A DNA stretch of 64,000 nucleotides from Rhynchopus euleeides (Eukaryota > Euglenozoa > Diplonemea > Diplonemida > Diplonemidae): positions 1,302,001 to 1,366,000 of the forward strand of contig OY723318.1 in assembly GCA_963210315.1 (NCBI GenBank), given 5' to 3'. Made by a program: the position numbers and the translations under genes. Positions 30,675 through 41,014 of this stretch are shown in pieces. Position 1 is the first letter of the stretch. Each line of letters starts with the position of its first letter. The notes under the pieces are model-generated. The model worked only from the letters and a program-made list of their open reading frames with translations. It had not been told where the DNA came from and searched no databases.

Positions 30675-32984
30675 TAGGGGGACCCTTTTCGATTTTTTTC
30701 CCCGGATGGGTCCATTTTGCACATTTGAGCCCATTTTCGAGGGAATTTTTGGTTTTTGAGCCTGTTTTGAGGCCTAAAACGCATTAAAACGGCCCCGCGA
30801 ATTTGGCCTGTTCGGCCTTGGTGAAAATTCGCCTCAAAAATAGAGCAAAAAAAATCTGGCCCCAAAGTCTGGTCCTTGTGATCTGGAACCTTCCATTTTC
30901 GAAGGAAGTCGTAGAAACCCCGAGATCTTTGATCCTGATCACACAGACGGTCCCAAAAATGAAGCACATCATGTTTGGGTCATTTCGTGGATTACAGACG
31001 GTACAGACGTGTGTCAAAATTGACGGTATCCAGTATGTCAAGAGAATGAATAAAAAGAGCAATGACGACACGGCCATTGCTCAGAACCATGGCTGATTGT
31101 CCAGCTATTTTAAACTCCCCCCGACCCTGCCCGGCCCCCCTGACCCTGCCCTGTTCAAGCTCGTGCCCCCACCCATCGCATTGCTCCCTTGTTGCCTTGC
31201 TTTGCGCTGCTTTTCTTTTTCAGAATTTTCAGATTTTTAAAGTTCAAGACGGAGTGCTTTTTTGCCGAAAGTTTAGGTGACCCGATGATGGGGATGCAGC
31301 ACCCCGAGGGTCTTACCTACCGGGCGGTTGGGGGGCGGTGGGGCAGGGCAACTTTGGGTGCAGATTTACGTACACAAAGCGGCGTGAGACTGTGCATGTC
31401 AGCGGCCTTGCGTGGTGGCCCCCCTAGGTGACTATGTTCGGATGTCTGGGAATGGAATGAAAACCCCCATATGGCTGCCTGCGCCCTTGTGGAATTAGAG
31501 GTGGTCGGGAATCGGTCGGAAACCAGTACTCCTGCTGGCGCTCGTCGTGTGTGTGGAGCATCTGTAGACGCCCGGCAACTCAGCCATCTTGCCCCCGCGC
31601 AAGCTCTGCCTGGCCGTGGAAGAGGATGACACACGGTCTGAATCTGGACTCTCTCTCGTGGTGGCACCGAATAACTGTGACTCTAGGTGTGAGCAACCTA
31701 ACAGGGGAGGTGAAGAGGGCACGGGTCTTAGCCTGATGACACACTGCAACCTCAAGGTGACTGGCGACACCTCTCCCACAGTCTGCGGCGACTCTGCCGT
31801 GGCGACAAGGCTTCCTGTCATGGGAGATCGCTGCGTGGATCAACGTGGCACCACCCGTGTGCTCGGCAGGTTGTTTCGGCACCTGTTTTCTCCGTGTCAT
31901 GCTTTTCGTGAGCGTGTCAGGGATGTTGGCACACGCTGGGGAGGGTTCACATGATGACATAACATATATCAGAAGCACACACCCACGTGGCGCTGTCCTT
32001 GGCAGGACTTTGAAAGTGCCGCCTTGATATCCTTGTTGGATAGAACCCTCATATCACACCCCCAATCAGCTGACGAATAACTGTGACTCTAGGTGACTCC
32101 ACATAAACATACTCCCACTGGTCTGTGGCAAAGGGAGAATGACTATATGCCTTGAGAGAGAGACCTCCGGTCTGAAAGGACAAGCATGAAAAGCCGGAAT
32201 AGATCAGATAGAGTACAGACTCAGGTGCACGAACCGATCCTTCGGCAGCTACCTGCTTGGTTTGCTGGTGTATGGTTGAGCGCTGCTTGTGTACGTAAAT
32301 TTTGCTTATATGAACACTCCGCCTTCACCAAAGGTGAAGAACTTCCCAAGACAAGCGGTGTGGCACCCCCGTGGTGTCGCGCCCCTTTGGACATCGACCC
32401 CAGCGGTAACCCGCAGGTTGTTGTTTCTTCAAAGAAACACGTCGATTCTGTCCCCCACAGCAGGGGTTTCCCTGCTGACCCATGGATGTTTTCTCATTAT
32501 TATTATAACAGTTGATACAATACACTAGCTCGGCAAATGCCTGGAGCCCACCGGGAAGGTGTGTCGACATATAGCTCGGCACACGCCTGAAGCGCCACCG
32601 TGACGAATTTTTTCGTCTCTGCTGAATCACTCCTACACAGGGGGGCTTCCGGTTCCTGTCCATGCAGAGGTTCTCAAGGCAGATAATGCCTAGACTTGTG
32701 GTGCACTCTCGTTTGTTGATCCAGAGACGAAAAATGTGGAACGGCATGCTGCCCGTTTCTTCATTTTTCACCTTGCGGTGCAAGGGGGCCACCCTCACGA
32801 GGGGAAAATGTAGAACGGCATGCTGCCCGTTTCTTCATTTTTCACCTTGCGTTGCAAGGGGGTCGCCCTCACGAGGGAAAAATGTGGAACGGCATGCTGC
32901 CCGTTCACTCATTTTTGCCTTGGGAGACACCCATTTGCCAAGGCGTTCCGCAAGGGAAACGCACCACTTCGGCATGCAAGTAAA
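30675..32984. other. Long stretch without a supported gene
   Basis: Bases 30675-31100 are AT-rich and include scattered short frames without protein features. Bases 31500-31960 have several open frames on both strands but none resembles a known family. About 31985-32045 is an inverted relative of 16055-16110. At 32735-32910 a block of about 75 bases is repeated three times in tandem (units beginning near AATGTNGAACGGCATGCTG and ending CCCTCACGAGGG). Confidence 0.5.
32735..32925. repeat. Three tandem copies of a 70-75-bp block
   Basis: The phrases GAACGGCATGCTGCCCGTT, TTCACCTTGCG and CCTCACGAGGG recur at about 32739, 32813 and 32887. The third copy diverges after CCCGTTCACTCATTTTTGCC. Confidence 0.85.
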
Positions 32985-33748
32985 ATGGCCAGTATATACT
33001 GGACATGCCGTCACTAAAATAGTGACTATTATAGTGGACATGCGTGTATGCGACACTACAATAGTGGACATGTTCAGTATTTTCTGGACATGCCACTAAA
33101 ATAGTGGCTATTATAGTGGACATGCGTGTATGCGGTCACTATAATAGTGGACATGTTCAGTAAATACTGACATGTTGGCCACACGTCCACTATAATACTG
33201 GACATGTTGAGTGCATGTCAGTAAAATAGTCGCAATGCCGGCCATATAGTGGACCAAAAACGCGGTTTACTGGACACTTAGTGACAGGTCCTGGCCGTTT
33301 ACTCGACATGTAGTGACAGCCCATGTTCGCATAGAAGTATGTGTTCACTATATACTGAGCACATACTGACTATATAGTCGACATGGCGACTATAATAGTC
33401 ACTATAATAGTCGCATGTCACTAGAATTGTCACTATAATAGTTGTAAAAATAGTCGCATGTCACTATTATAGTCACTATAATAGTGGACTTGTCCACTAT
33501 TATAGTCACTATAATAGTGACATGCCACTATTATAGTGACTATAATAGTGGACAAGTCCACTATTATAGTCACTATAATAGTCGCAGGGGGTCTTCGCTA
33601 TGGGGTGATCGTCAGTGCATTTTGGTGCATTTCCTGTTGAATTGTCTGAAAACTGACGAAGTTTGTCGAAGTTTGTCGACCAGCGAAGACCCCCGCATGC
33701 CACTATAATAGTGACTATTATCGTGACATGCGACTATTATAATAATTT
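32985..33748. repeat. Field of short AT-rich palindromes (ACTATAATAGT type)
   Basis: More than twenty copies of ACTATAATAGTG, ACTATTATAGTC and close variants, often joined by GGACATG or GCATG. Most are perfect or near-perfect palindromes and neighbouring copies are mutually complementary. A family-1 MITE sits inside the field at 33587-33694. No coding sequence is seen. Confidence 0.85.
33587..33694. mobile_element. 108-bp palindromic MITE, family 1, copy 3
   Basis: Ends GGGGGTCTTCGCT / AGCGAAGACCCCC, with a GCA target duplication (33584-33586 and 33695-33697). It is inserted in the palindrome field. Confidence 0.88.
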
Positions 33749-34180
33749 CACGGTTTGCCCCCCGGGCGGGATCCCGGGCGGGCCCGGCCGGGTTCCGGGA
33801 AATTCCGGGATTCCCGGGATTCCCGGGATTTCCCGGCCGGGAATCCCGGGATTCCCGGCCGGGATCCCGGGATCCCGGCCGGGAAATCCCGGGATGACCC
33901 CGGGGTATCCCGGGGTCATCCCGGGACCCCCCCGGGGTCAGGTGTAGGTGGGTGGTAAGATGACTTGAGAGTTTTGCACATTGCACATTGCACGCTGCCG
34001 TTGCCCCCTTCCCCTTTGCGATCCACCCGATGTCATTAGTTTTTGCTGGACCCGACTATTTCACCTCACATATACCGCACGTGACTTGGACCCCACAACC
34101 CCGCCCCGCCCCCCCCCCCCCCCCCACGTAACTGCGCCGCATACACACACCCGGCAGAGAAACCTTCCACAACAGCAAAC

Positions 34181-34382
34181 ATGCACCGTACTCTTTTGTT
34201 ACTCCTCATTTTTTTTTCCTTCCTGCTCGTTGGTGATGCAGCACCAGGGCAGAAAGGAGGGAAGAGGGCGAGGGATGATGCGGATGACGGCGACAGCGAT
34301 GGCGACGGCGGCAAGAGCCGCAAGCAACCTCGCCGAGGCAAGGCGGAGGTAGCGGCCCCGGAACCGGACCCCACCACTGACA

Positions 34383-34414
<32 letters not shown>

Positions 34415-36775
34415 ATCGACGACGCCATTGAGGCGGTGCTGAAGGAGGTGAAGCGGAAGAGGCAGCCGCTGATCGATTTGGCCGTCGCTGAAGGGGTCCT
34501 CACAGAGAATGAGAAAGCCCCCCTCATGCCGAAGATCGCCCGCCTGATTGCTCTCGGACGGAAGAAGAAGGAGCTCGCCGCCAGCGCAGTGGCCTTGCGC
34601 ACGCCGACGGGGAAGTTGCGCCGCCCGGCAAAGGCCGCCCTCGCCGAGAGCCTCAGCAGCCAAGCTGACCTGACCCCCCCGAAGCTGCAGCCTGCCCAGT
34701 CTTTGTCGACCCGCTTCTCCGAGTTCAAGTGGCTTTCAGTCAAGACGAAAGCGGAGGCCACGACCGACGGGTACAGGTTCGCGAAGGCCACGGCGAGATG
34801 CTGCGACGAGCAGGAGGTGCCCGTGTGTGCTCCGTGCAAGTGGGCGTTTGCACCCGGCGTCGACAGGCACGACCTCACGAGCCACGTGGGTACGAAGGGC
34901 CACGGTCGCAATGCAACGACCCCAGTCGACGCCTCAACGCCAAACCGTGACGCATCCACACCAGCAGCCGACCGATCCACACCAGCAGCCGACCGATCCA
35001 CACCTTCGAGCAACCGACCCGCACCAGCAAACTCCAACGTCCGGGAAACGCTGCTGGAGGTGTGCACGATGGCAGGGCTCTCGTTTCGTGGCGCGACGCA
35101 GGTCTTCCGTGCCGTCTCTGGGCTCACCATCCCAGAAGACGTCAACATGCAGAAGGTCTGGCAGAGGAGCGGGGCGACCGTCTACGACAACCACCTCGAC
35201 ACGATTGCCGATATGCTCGCAGGACAAGATCTGAGCATCGTCCACGACTGTGGTTCGACGATCCAGGGTCAGAATGTCGTGTTGTTCATTGCACAGACCG
35301 CTACAACGTCCGTTGCGCTGCCGCTACAGTATTCGGATGTCCCGTTTACAGGTCTTACGGTGCGCACCGCGCTGGAGGAATCTCTCGCTGCTGTCGGTGT
35401 GGGGATTGAACAGGTGAGGGTCGTGCGCAGCGATCGTGGTGGGTCGAACGTGAAGATGTCGCGCGACCTAGCAGGAGAGGCTCACATCCCGTACGTATCC
35501 TGCCTGGCTCACCTGCTGAACAACACCCTTTCCGATGTTCGTCGGATGATGAAGGCCGCCGAGGACCCCCTGCTCGACTTCTTCCACCTCACGAACTACG
35601 TGTTTGGTGACGCGAAAAAGCAGAACAAGTGGCGGGACCACCAAAGAAGTGTGCAGAGCGACCCCCAGACACACACGGCGGGTGTCCTATTGGCGAAGCT
35701 GCGGAAGCAGTCGGCATCGACGACAACGCGGGAACAGGACAAACTTCTGGACAAGATGAAGGGCCTCTGCAAGGCCGCGGTGACCGAGGCGCACAAGGAT
35801 GCGATTGCCAACGCAAAGACGTTTGGGGAGCTTTGCAGCTTGATGTCTGCAGCACACGCCGACATGAAGAGCACTCTGCAGGAGGCGGTGGCCATCAAAC
35901 GTGCACCCCGGATCTACGACACACGCTTCGTCAGCATGCTCGACTGCGCGGAGCACTTTGAAGAGCGTGTCGCCATGCTGTACTCGTACATGGCTACCGG
36001 GATTGGCAATGCCTACACTCCCCCCACGTTCGAGAAGCTTGCTGTGCTGCTGAAGACCGTCGGTTCTGAGGCGCTTCAGGACATGCTGACGGAGTTCGTC
36101 CGTGCCGCGGCGCCGGTAAGAGCCGCTTTGTCGCGGTACAGCAACGCGCAGGCACCCGGGACGGTTGGATCGGCGACGATCTACGCGGAGGTGGAGGAGC
36201 TGATCGACATCCTCCAGAGGGCGAGCACGGGGGATGGACTCGCAGCCCGCGTGTCCAAGACCTTCTACAACGGTCTGCAGAGCCGGTGGCGCGAATCCTC
36301 GGAAACGGGCCGGGGGTTCTACCTCTCTGTGCGCCAGCTGACTCCGGAGGGGTACGAGACCCTGGAGATGCTGGATGACCTGCTGCCACGCGAAGACCTC
36401 GGCAAGCACATCGGCTTCGACGTCACCGCGCCCATGTACCAGGCGTACACTTCGGCAGTGTCGGAGCACGAGGTCGGCTCAGAGAGGGTATTCTGGAAAC
36501 GCCAGCTTACCAACGAGACGCTCAAGCCTCTTGCTGAGCGTGTGTTGTTTCTCCTCACCTTGCCCCCTTCCTGCACAGCACCTGACAGCGCACTCTCTGT
36601 CATGATGCAAGCCATCCCCGTGTGCCGGAGTGCTATGTCCCGCGACTCCCACGCAAAGCTCTCGCTCTTGGCCATCAATCAAGATGTGCGAGGTGCGTAC
36701 GGCAAGGAGTGTGGCTTCCGGCGGACATTCCCGTCACTCCGTGTGAATGACGCTGAGAGTGACGATGAGGAGTGA
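34181..36775 (+). CDS. hAT superfamily transposase
   Basis: An 864-residue frame. After an acidic, Lys/Arg-rich N-terminal part (residues 20-100) comes a BED-like zinc finger (C216, C219, H235, H241 in VCAPCKWAF...SHVGTKGHG). The RNase H-like core follows: D356 in IVHDCGST, D418 in RSDRGGSN, and C441-H444 in SCLAHLLNNTL, the C-x-x-H mark of hAT enzymes. TRFVSMLD stands where T-R-W usually is. The C-terminal dimerisation part (about 730-850) reads VFWKRQLTNETLKPLAERV, then CRSAMSRDSHAKLSLLAINQD. The first 23 residues (MHRTLLLLLIFFSFLLVG) look like a signal peptide. They are the translation of a pyrimidine tract ending GATGCAG, a likely splice acceptor at 34239, so the true first exon may lie elsewhere. 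The protein would cut and move the surrounding element. Confidence 0.85.
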
Positions 36776-38458
36776 TTTGTCCGGCACAGTGTGTGCGTCC
36801 GTGTGTGTGTATATCGTATTCCTTGCTGTCTGTGTCTGACGTCTTGTTCTGCAGCTGTGAGACGTCGTATGATGCTGATTGCCCTCCGATGCCATCAGCT
36901 GCTTTGGAGTCACGAGGGTATTGTGGCTCCCTTCGGAGGTTGTTGTTGCAGTGCATGTACTGCTTTTGTGTTTGTAGTTTGCCGGATCAGAAAGTCAGGA
37001 GAAGCGAATCGCGCGGCGCCCCAGCCCCAGACCCCAGCCCCTGCCACTTGCCACTTGTGTGCTGCCTTCGTGTGTGCGCCTGTGCCTCCCTGTTCTGCAT
37101 TTGGTTGCCCTCGCGGGTATCACGATACAGAGCAGTCCACCCCCTCCCCCCCCCAAAAATCGTTCGCATCATCTTGGCGCCCATTCCTTCCACTTTCTGT
37201 GGATGTGTTTGGTATTTCCGAACGGAATTTTCCAGCGTCAAGACTGATACCTCGCCGTTTTCGAGTCAGTCACTTCCACCGCCGCTGCGATTTGCGTACC
37301 GGTAGTTGTGCAGAAATGCTAACATTTAATTTGCTCTGTGGAACCTGGACTGCACCTTCTGGGATGTGAGTCTGTAGATAGTTGGACAGTTGCAGTACCC
37401 ATCTGTTAGAAAGCTGAAAGGAACCTTGTCGGGCGATCAAGGACGACTGAGGGTTCAGTTTGAGTTTAATGTGGTCCAAGGGTACAACAGACATCACTGC
37501 TTGCAGATCCCTCTTGCTTGTCCCTCTGGTAACTTCCAACGGCTCAAACTCCTCGACTTCCTTGGGTGGGCATTTGCCATACCTGACGTAAAACAGTGAT
37601 GCTTCGTGCTAGTGGTGAACCTGACGTTAGTAAAGGAAGGGTGCTGCGGCTGTCCACGAGGGGCTCTGATGCCTCCTCACGGTGCCTGGTTGGTCGGTTC
37701 AGGTGAAACAGAGCAAATTTAGTGTTAGGGGGATGCCTCTGGTCAAGGCCTTTTCACAAAAATTGACCCACGGCGCCGAGTTGGGCCGTTGGTTCCTGGT
37801 TGTAGCTCGGTCTACGCCAGGTTCCACACCCCGTCATCGCAAAACGTACGCATACACAGAGGCAAAACACAACAGCCTCTGTGGTACGGGGGCATGGCGG
37901 GAGGAAATTTTGCCTTTTGGTCAAATAGGCACCCTTTTGTAATCACTTGACCCGCAGGGTGGCTGAGTCTTATCAGACAGGCCGACCTACATGTTGATCA
38001 GTGGAACCACACAACCTGTTCAACCTGCCCCCGGGGTGGCTGAGTCCACCCCTGCCGTAGCGTAAGATAAGCCTACGTCGACCCTCGTCGTCCTCTTCGT
38101 CGTCCTAGGACTGTGGAGTTCAGCAACCAGGAGGATGCGGAACTGCTGTGAGCTGCACACTCTCTTGACACACCTGCACGTATCTGCGTTACACTCGTGG
38201 TAACCCCGAACCCTGTATTTATACAGGAGACTTCCATCTGGGACAGTTTCTGTTCCAGATGAGCTTTGACAGTGGTAGCCATCTTTGCTATGGAGCCATC
38301 GTCATTGCTATCGTCGTCACTCGGACCCATGAGCAGTGGATACAATTGGTGTGGAAGGAGAGGGTGCGGTTCTGGATCAGCAGGTCTGAATCTGAAACTG
38401 GGGACTGAAAGCCATAGGTCTGAGATGACCTCGGTCCAAGCGACCTGAGACTGAGAAC
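36776..38458. other. 3' non-coding part of the hAT element
   Basis: No second gene is recognised. Open frames at 36791-37369 and 37390-37599 lack protein features. Two similar phrases, CAGGGTGGCTGAGT and CGGGGTGGCTGAGTCC, lie at 37953 and 38033. The element's palindromic end begins at about 38459. Confidence 0.5.
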
Positions 38459-38602
38459 CCCCGGGATTCCCGGCCGGACCCCGGCCGGACCCGGCCGGGA
38501 TTTCCCCGGGATCCCGGCCGGGATTTCAAAATCCCGGTCCCGGGCCCGGAATTTCCGGGCCCGGCCGGGGTTTCCCGGGATCCTGCCGGGGGGCAAACCG
38601 TG

Positions 38603-38756
38603 TAACCCAGCTGCAGTGGCTCAGAGAGACTCGTCATGCCAGAAACGACCCCCAAGACGGACAGTGCCAACCCTGTGTGCATCACCGTCTCACGGGTGCG
38701 GCTCTCGAATGCATCGGCAGCACCGTTCCGGCTGACGACACTGCGCCATGTCACCA
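38603..38756 (-). pseudogene. Membrane cyclase-like fragment E (first 50 codons)
   Basis: It starts at the family ATG (MVTWRSVVSRNGAADAFESR) and matches copy D through the first hydrophobic segment to LSEPLQLG. It then ends at the right terminus of the hAT element. The leader upstream (38757-38830) is also of the family type. The rest of the gene is not found beyond the left end of the hAT element at 33748, so it has been lost or moved. Confidence 0.85.
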
Positions 38757-41014
38757 TTTCCTGCACAGATTGTTGGGTGAGGGTCCGTGCCTCCACACCT
38801 GCTTGTTGTCATGATGGGTGGAAACAGTTGCCACATTATGTGCAGCAAAATCATTCAAAAGGACGAAGCCTCTTCGTGAAGGTGGTGTGGGGCTTGCGTG
38901 CCGGTGACGAACAACACAAACACGAAGCGGTTACACAAGCCACCGGATTCGGATATCAAGCACAGCGCCCTCCCCTCGGGCCTCGCTTTGGAAGCATGTG
39001 AAGGCAACACACCAGCCATGGCGGGTGTGGCACAAGCGGGTTGGGTTTGGGGGGGGGGGGGGGGGGGACCCGGGGGGGGCGGGGTGGGGCGGCGCTGTTT
39101 CCCTCGGAGAAGGGAAGGCCGAGGGGGGCACGTCCAATATCCCGGTTCGAGAGCTGTTCCACACTTGTTCCAATAATTCTTGTGTCATACTGATACGATA
39201 CTTCTTCGGAGCCATCCACGATACCAGCACACACACCATTCCGCACACACACCAAACCTGGCAGTTGCGAGCAAGACGGTGAAGGAATGCCAAACTTCTC
39301 GTGCTGCCCACCCCTGTGACATCTCTCAGGAAATCCCGCTGCAGCGGGGCAGAAACGGCGGTACATTTTTTTTCCCGGCCGAAAATCTGCCTCTCAGCGA
39401 AGAACACCCTGAAAAGTCGCAACACGGTTCAGTCGCACATTTTGAAGGATCCTACTCAGACGGATGCTGAAAATAGTCCTGCCACATGTTGCGATGTGTT
39501 TGAAAAATCTTTGAGCATCAACGTTCACTTGGGTAGGCGAACAAGGGAAGAGGGCGGGCGGGAGGAAGAGAGTTGTGGAGATTTTCAGAGAGCGGCATCT
39601 GTTTCCTTTCTTTTGAAGGCCACCGCAATCCCGGGCCCCAATTGTGTCTTGGTATCAAGGCCGCAGACCCGGGCCCGCAATCTCGGGCCCCAAGATGGTG
39701 TGATGTGGGGTGGGTTGCCCCCTGCGGGGGGATATCTCTTCAAACTGATGCAGAACTATTCACGAGAGCATATTGCAATGTCTTCGAAAAATAGCTCGAT
39801 CCCGTACCGGCAGAGGGCAGGCTGGTCGCTTCCTTTCTGGATCCCGAGATCTCGTGGGATGATGGTCAGTCGTCGGGGGGGGGAGGGTGAGTGGCGGCCA
39901 GTAAAATGACCAGTGGTTGGTACACACGTCACGAGGGGTCAGTTGTGCGTAGGACGGAGGGGTCGAGAGCTGTCTGGACACGCATCTGTGCGTCGTAGCT
40001 CCACCAGGCGCCCCAACCGGCGGTCCACCGTGTAGTGCCCCTCGGTGGGAGCGGTGCCTTGGTGCTGAACCACCGTCATCGCTGAAGAACAGCGTGCCAC
40101 CTGTTCGCCTCTTGTGCCGAGGACATGGCTTCCCCTCTGGCATCTGGGGGGGGCCCATCAGTGCCCGTTGCGCGAGTTCCTCCCTTTCATGAGGACCCAA
40201 GGGGTCCTCATGAAAGGGAGGGTTCCCAGCCTGGGCACTGTAGAGGGTGGCAAGCTGTGATTTTTCCAGCCGTTTCTCACAAACTTTTTTCTGGGCAAAA
40301 ATATTGGTGCATTTTTCTCCCGTTTTGGGGCCCCACCACCCCCGGAACACCTCCGACTCTGCCAAAATCGGGGTTTTCACCCGAAAATGTGGGCCGCCGA
40401 GGTGGTCGACAGGAATGCAACCGAACACACGACTCCGGAATCACACCCACATGACGAGCGGATGCGAGGAGGGCCCACCACATGGAATTCACGCCCGAAT
40501 GGGGCCTTGTCACGGCTTCCCTGTCAGAAGGACCTCCATGGAACCTGCTCTCTGTATGCTGGGGGTCACATTGGTCTGTGTGTGTGGCCACTGGGGTGGG
40601 GTGGCTGGCAATGCGGAGTTCAGATGATCACGGCTTCGGGTGGGGGATTGGGGCAGGTTGGGGGGCAGGGGCCGCTGGCTGCAGGTGACTCACATCACCG
40701 ATCATCTTGCTCGGTCATTCGCATCCTGCCAGAATCGATTAGGGAAAAGCAGGCCAAGATTGACTCACACAACATGAGATACTGCATCAGTAGGTCTCCT
40801 GCATCGGATGAATACGAAACACAGGTCAACAGGAGCAAAGCACCCTTGGCTGCGAGAAGACAGGCCCTGAGGAGATAAACAACACTGGAAGCTGTTCGAA
40901 ACACACACTCGCAGTCACTCATTGGAATGGGGGTCAGCAAGCATGAAAATGCCTGCAGTCTCGGGTAGGGACTGGCAGAATACACATAGAACCCCTCGTG
41001 CCTCTTGTGCGGCT
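38757..41014. other. Long stretch without a supported gene
   Basis: It includes the leader of fragment E, a G-run of about 20 bases at 39050-39067, two stretches with GGGCCC-rich phrases (39620-39690), the perfect hairpin at 40179-40221, and mixed sequence to the end of the giant frame at 41015. An open frame of 222 codons at 39760-40428 (minus) reads through the hairpin and has no recognisable domain. The end of the 2784-residue element probably lies in here, but no terminal repeat was identified. Confidence 0.5.
40179..40221. repeat. Perfect hairpin, 20-bp arms
   Basis: CCTCCCTTTCATGAGGACCC and its exact complement are separated by three bases (AAG). Confidence 0.93.

Larger units (their letters stand above)
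33749..38602. mobile_element. hAT-type DNA transposon with GC-rich palindromic ends
   Basis: The left end reads CACGGTTTGCCCCCCGGG and the right end gives CCGGGGGGCAAACCGTG, its inverted match. Both ends continue into 145-195 bp of CCCGGGATTCCCGG-type sequence (33760-33945 and 38459-38590) that is highly self-complementary. Between them is one hAT transposase frame (34181-36775). No 8-bp target duplication is seen: the left flank is AATAATTT and the right flank TAACCCAG, the latter inside cyclase fragment E. One side may therefore have been rearranged after insertion. Confidence 0.72.

Noticed and set aside
39760-40428. Minus-strand frame of 222 codons
   Set aside because: It has no recognisable domain, crosses a perfect hairpin and has uneven composition.
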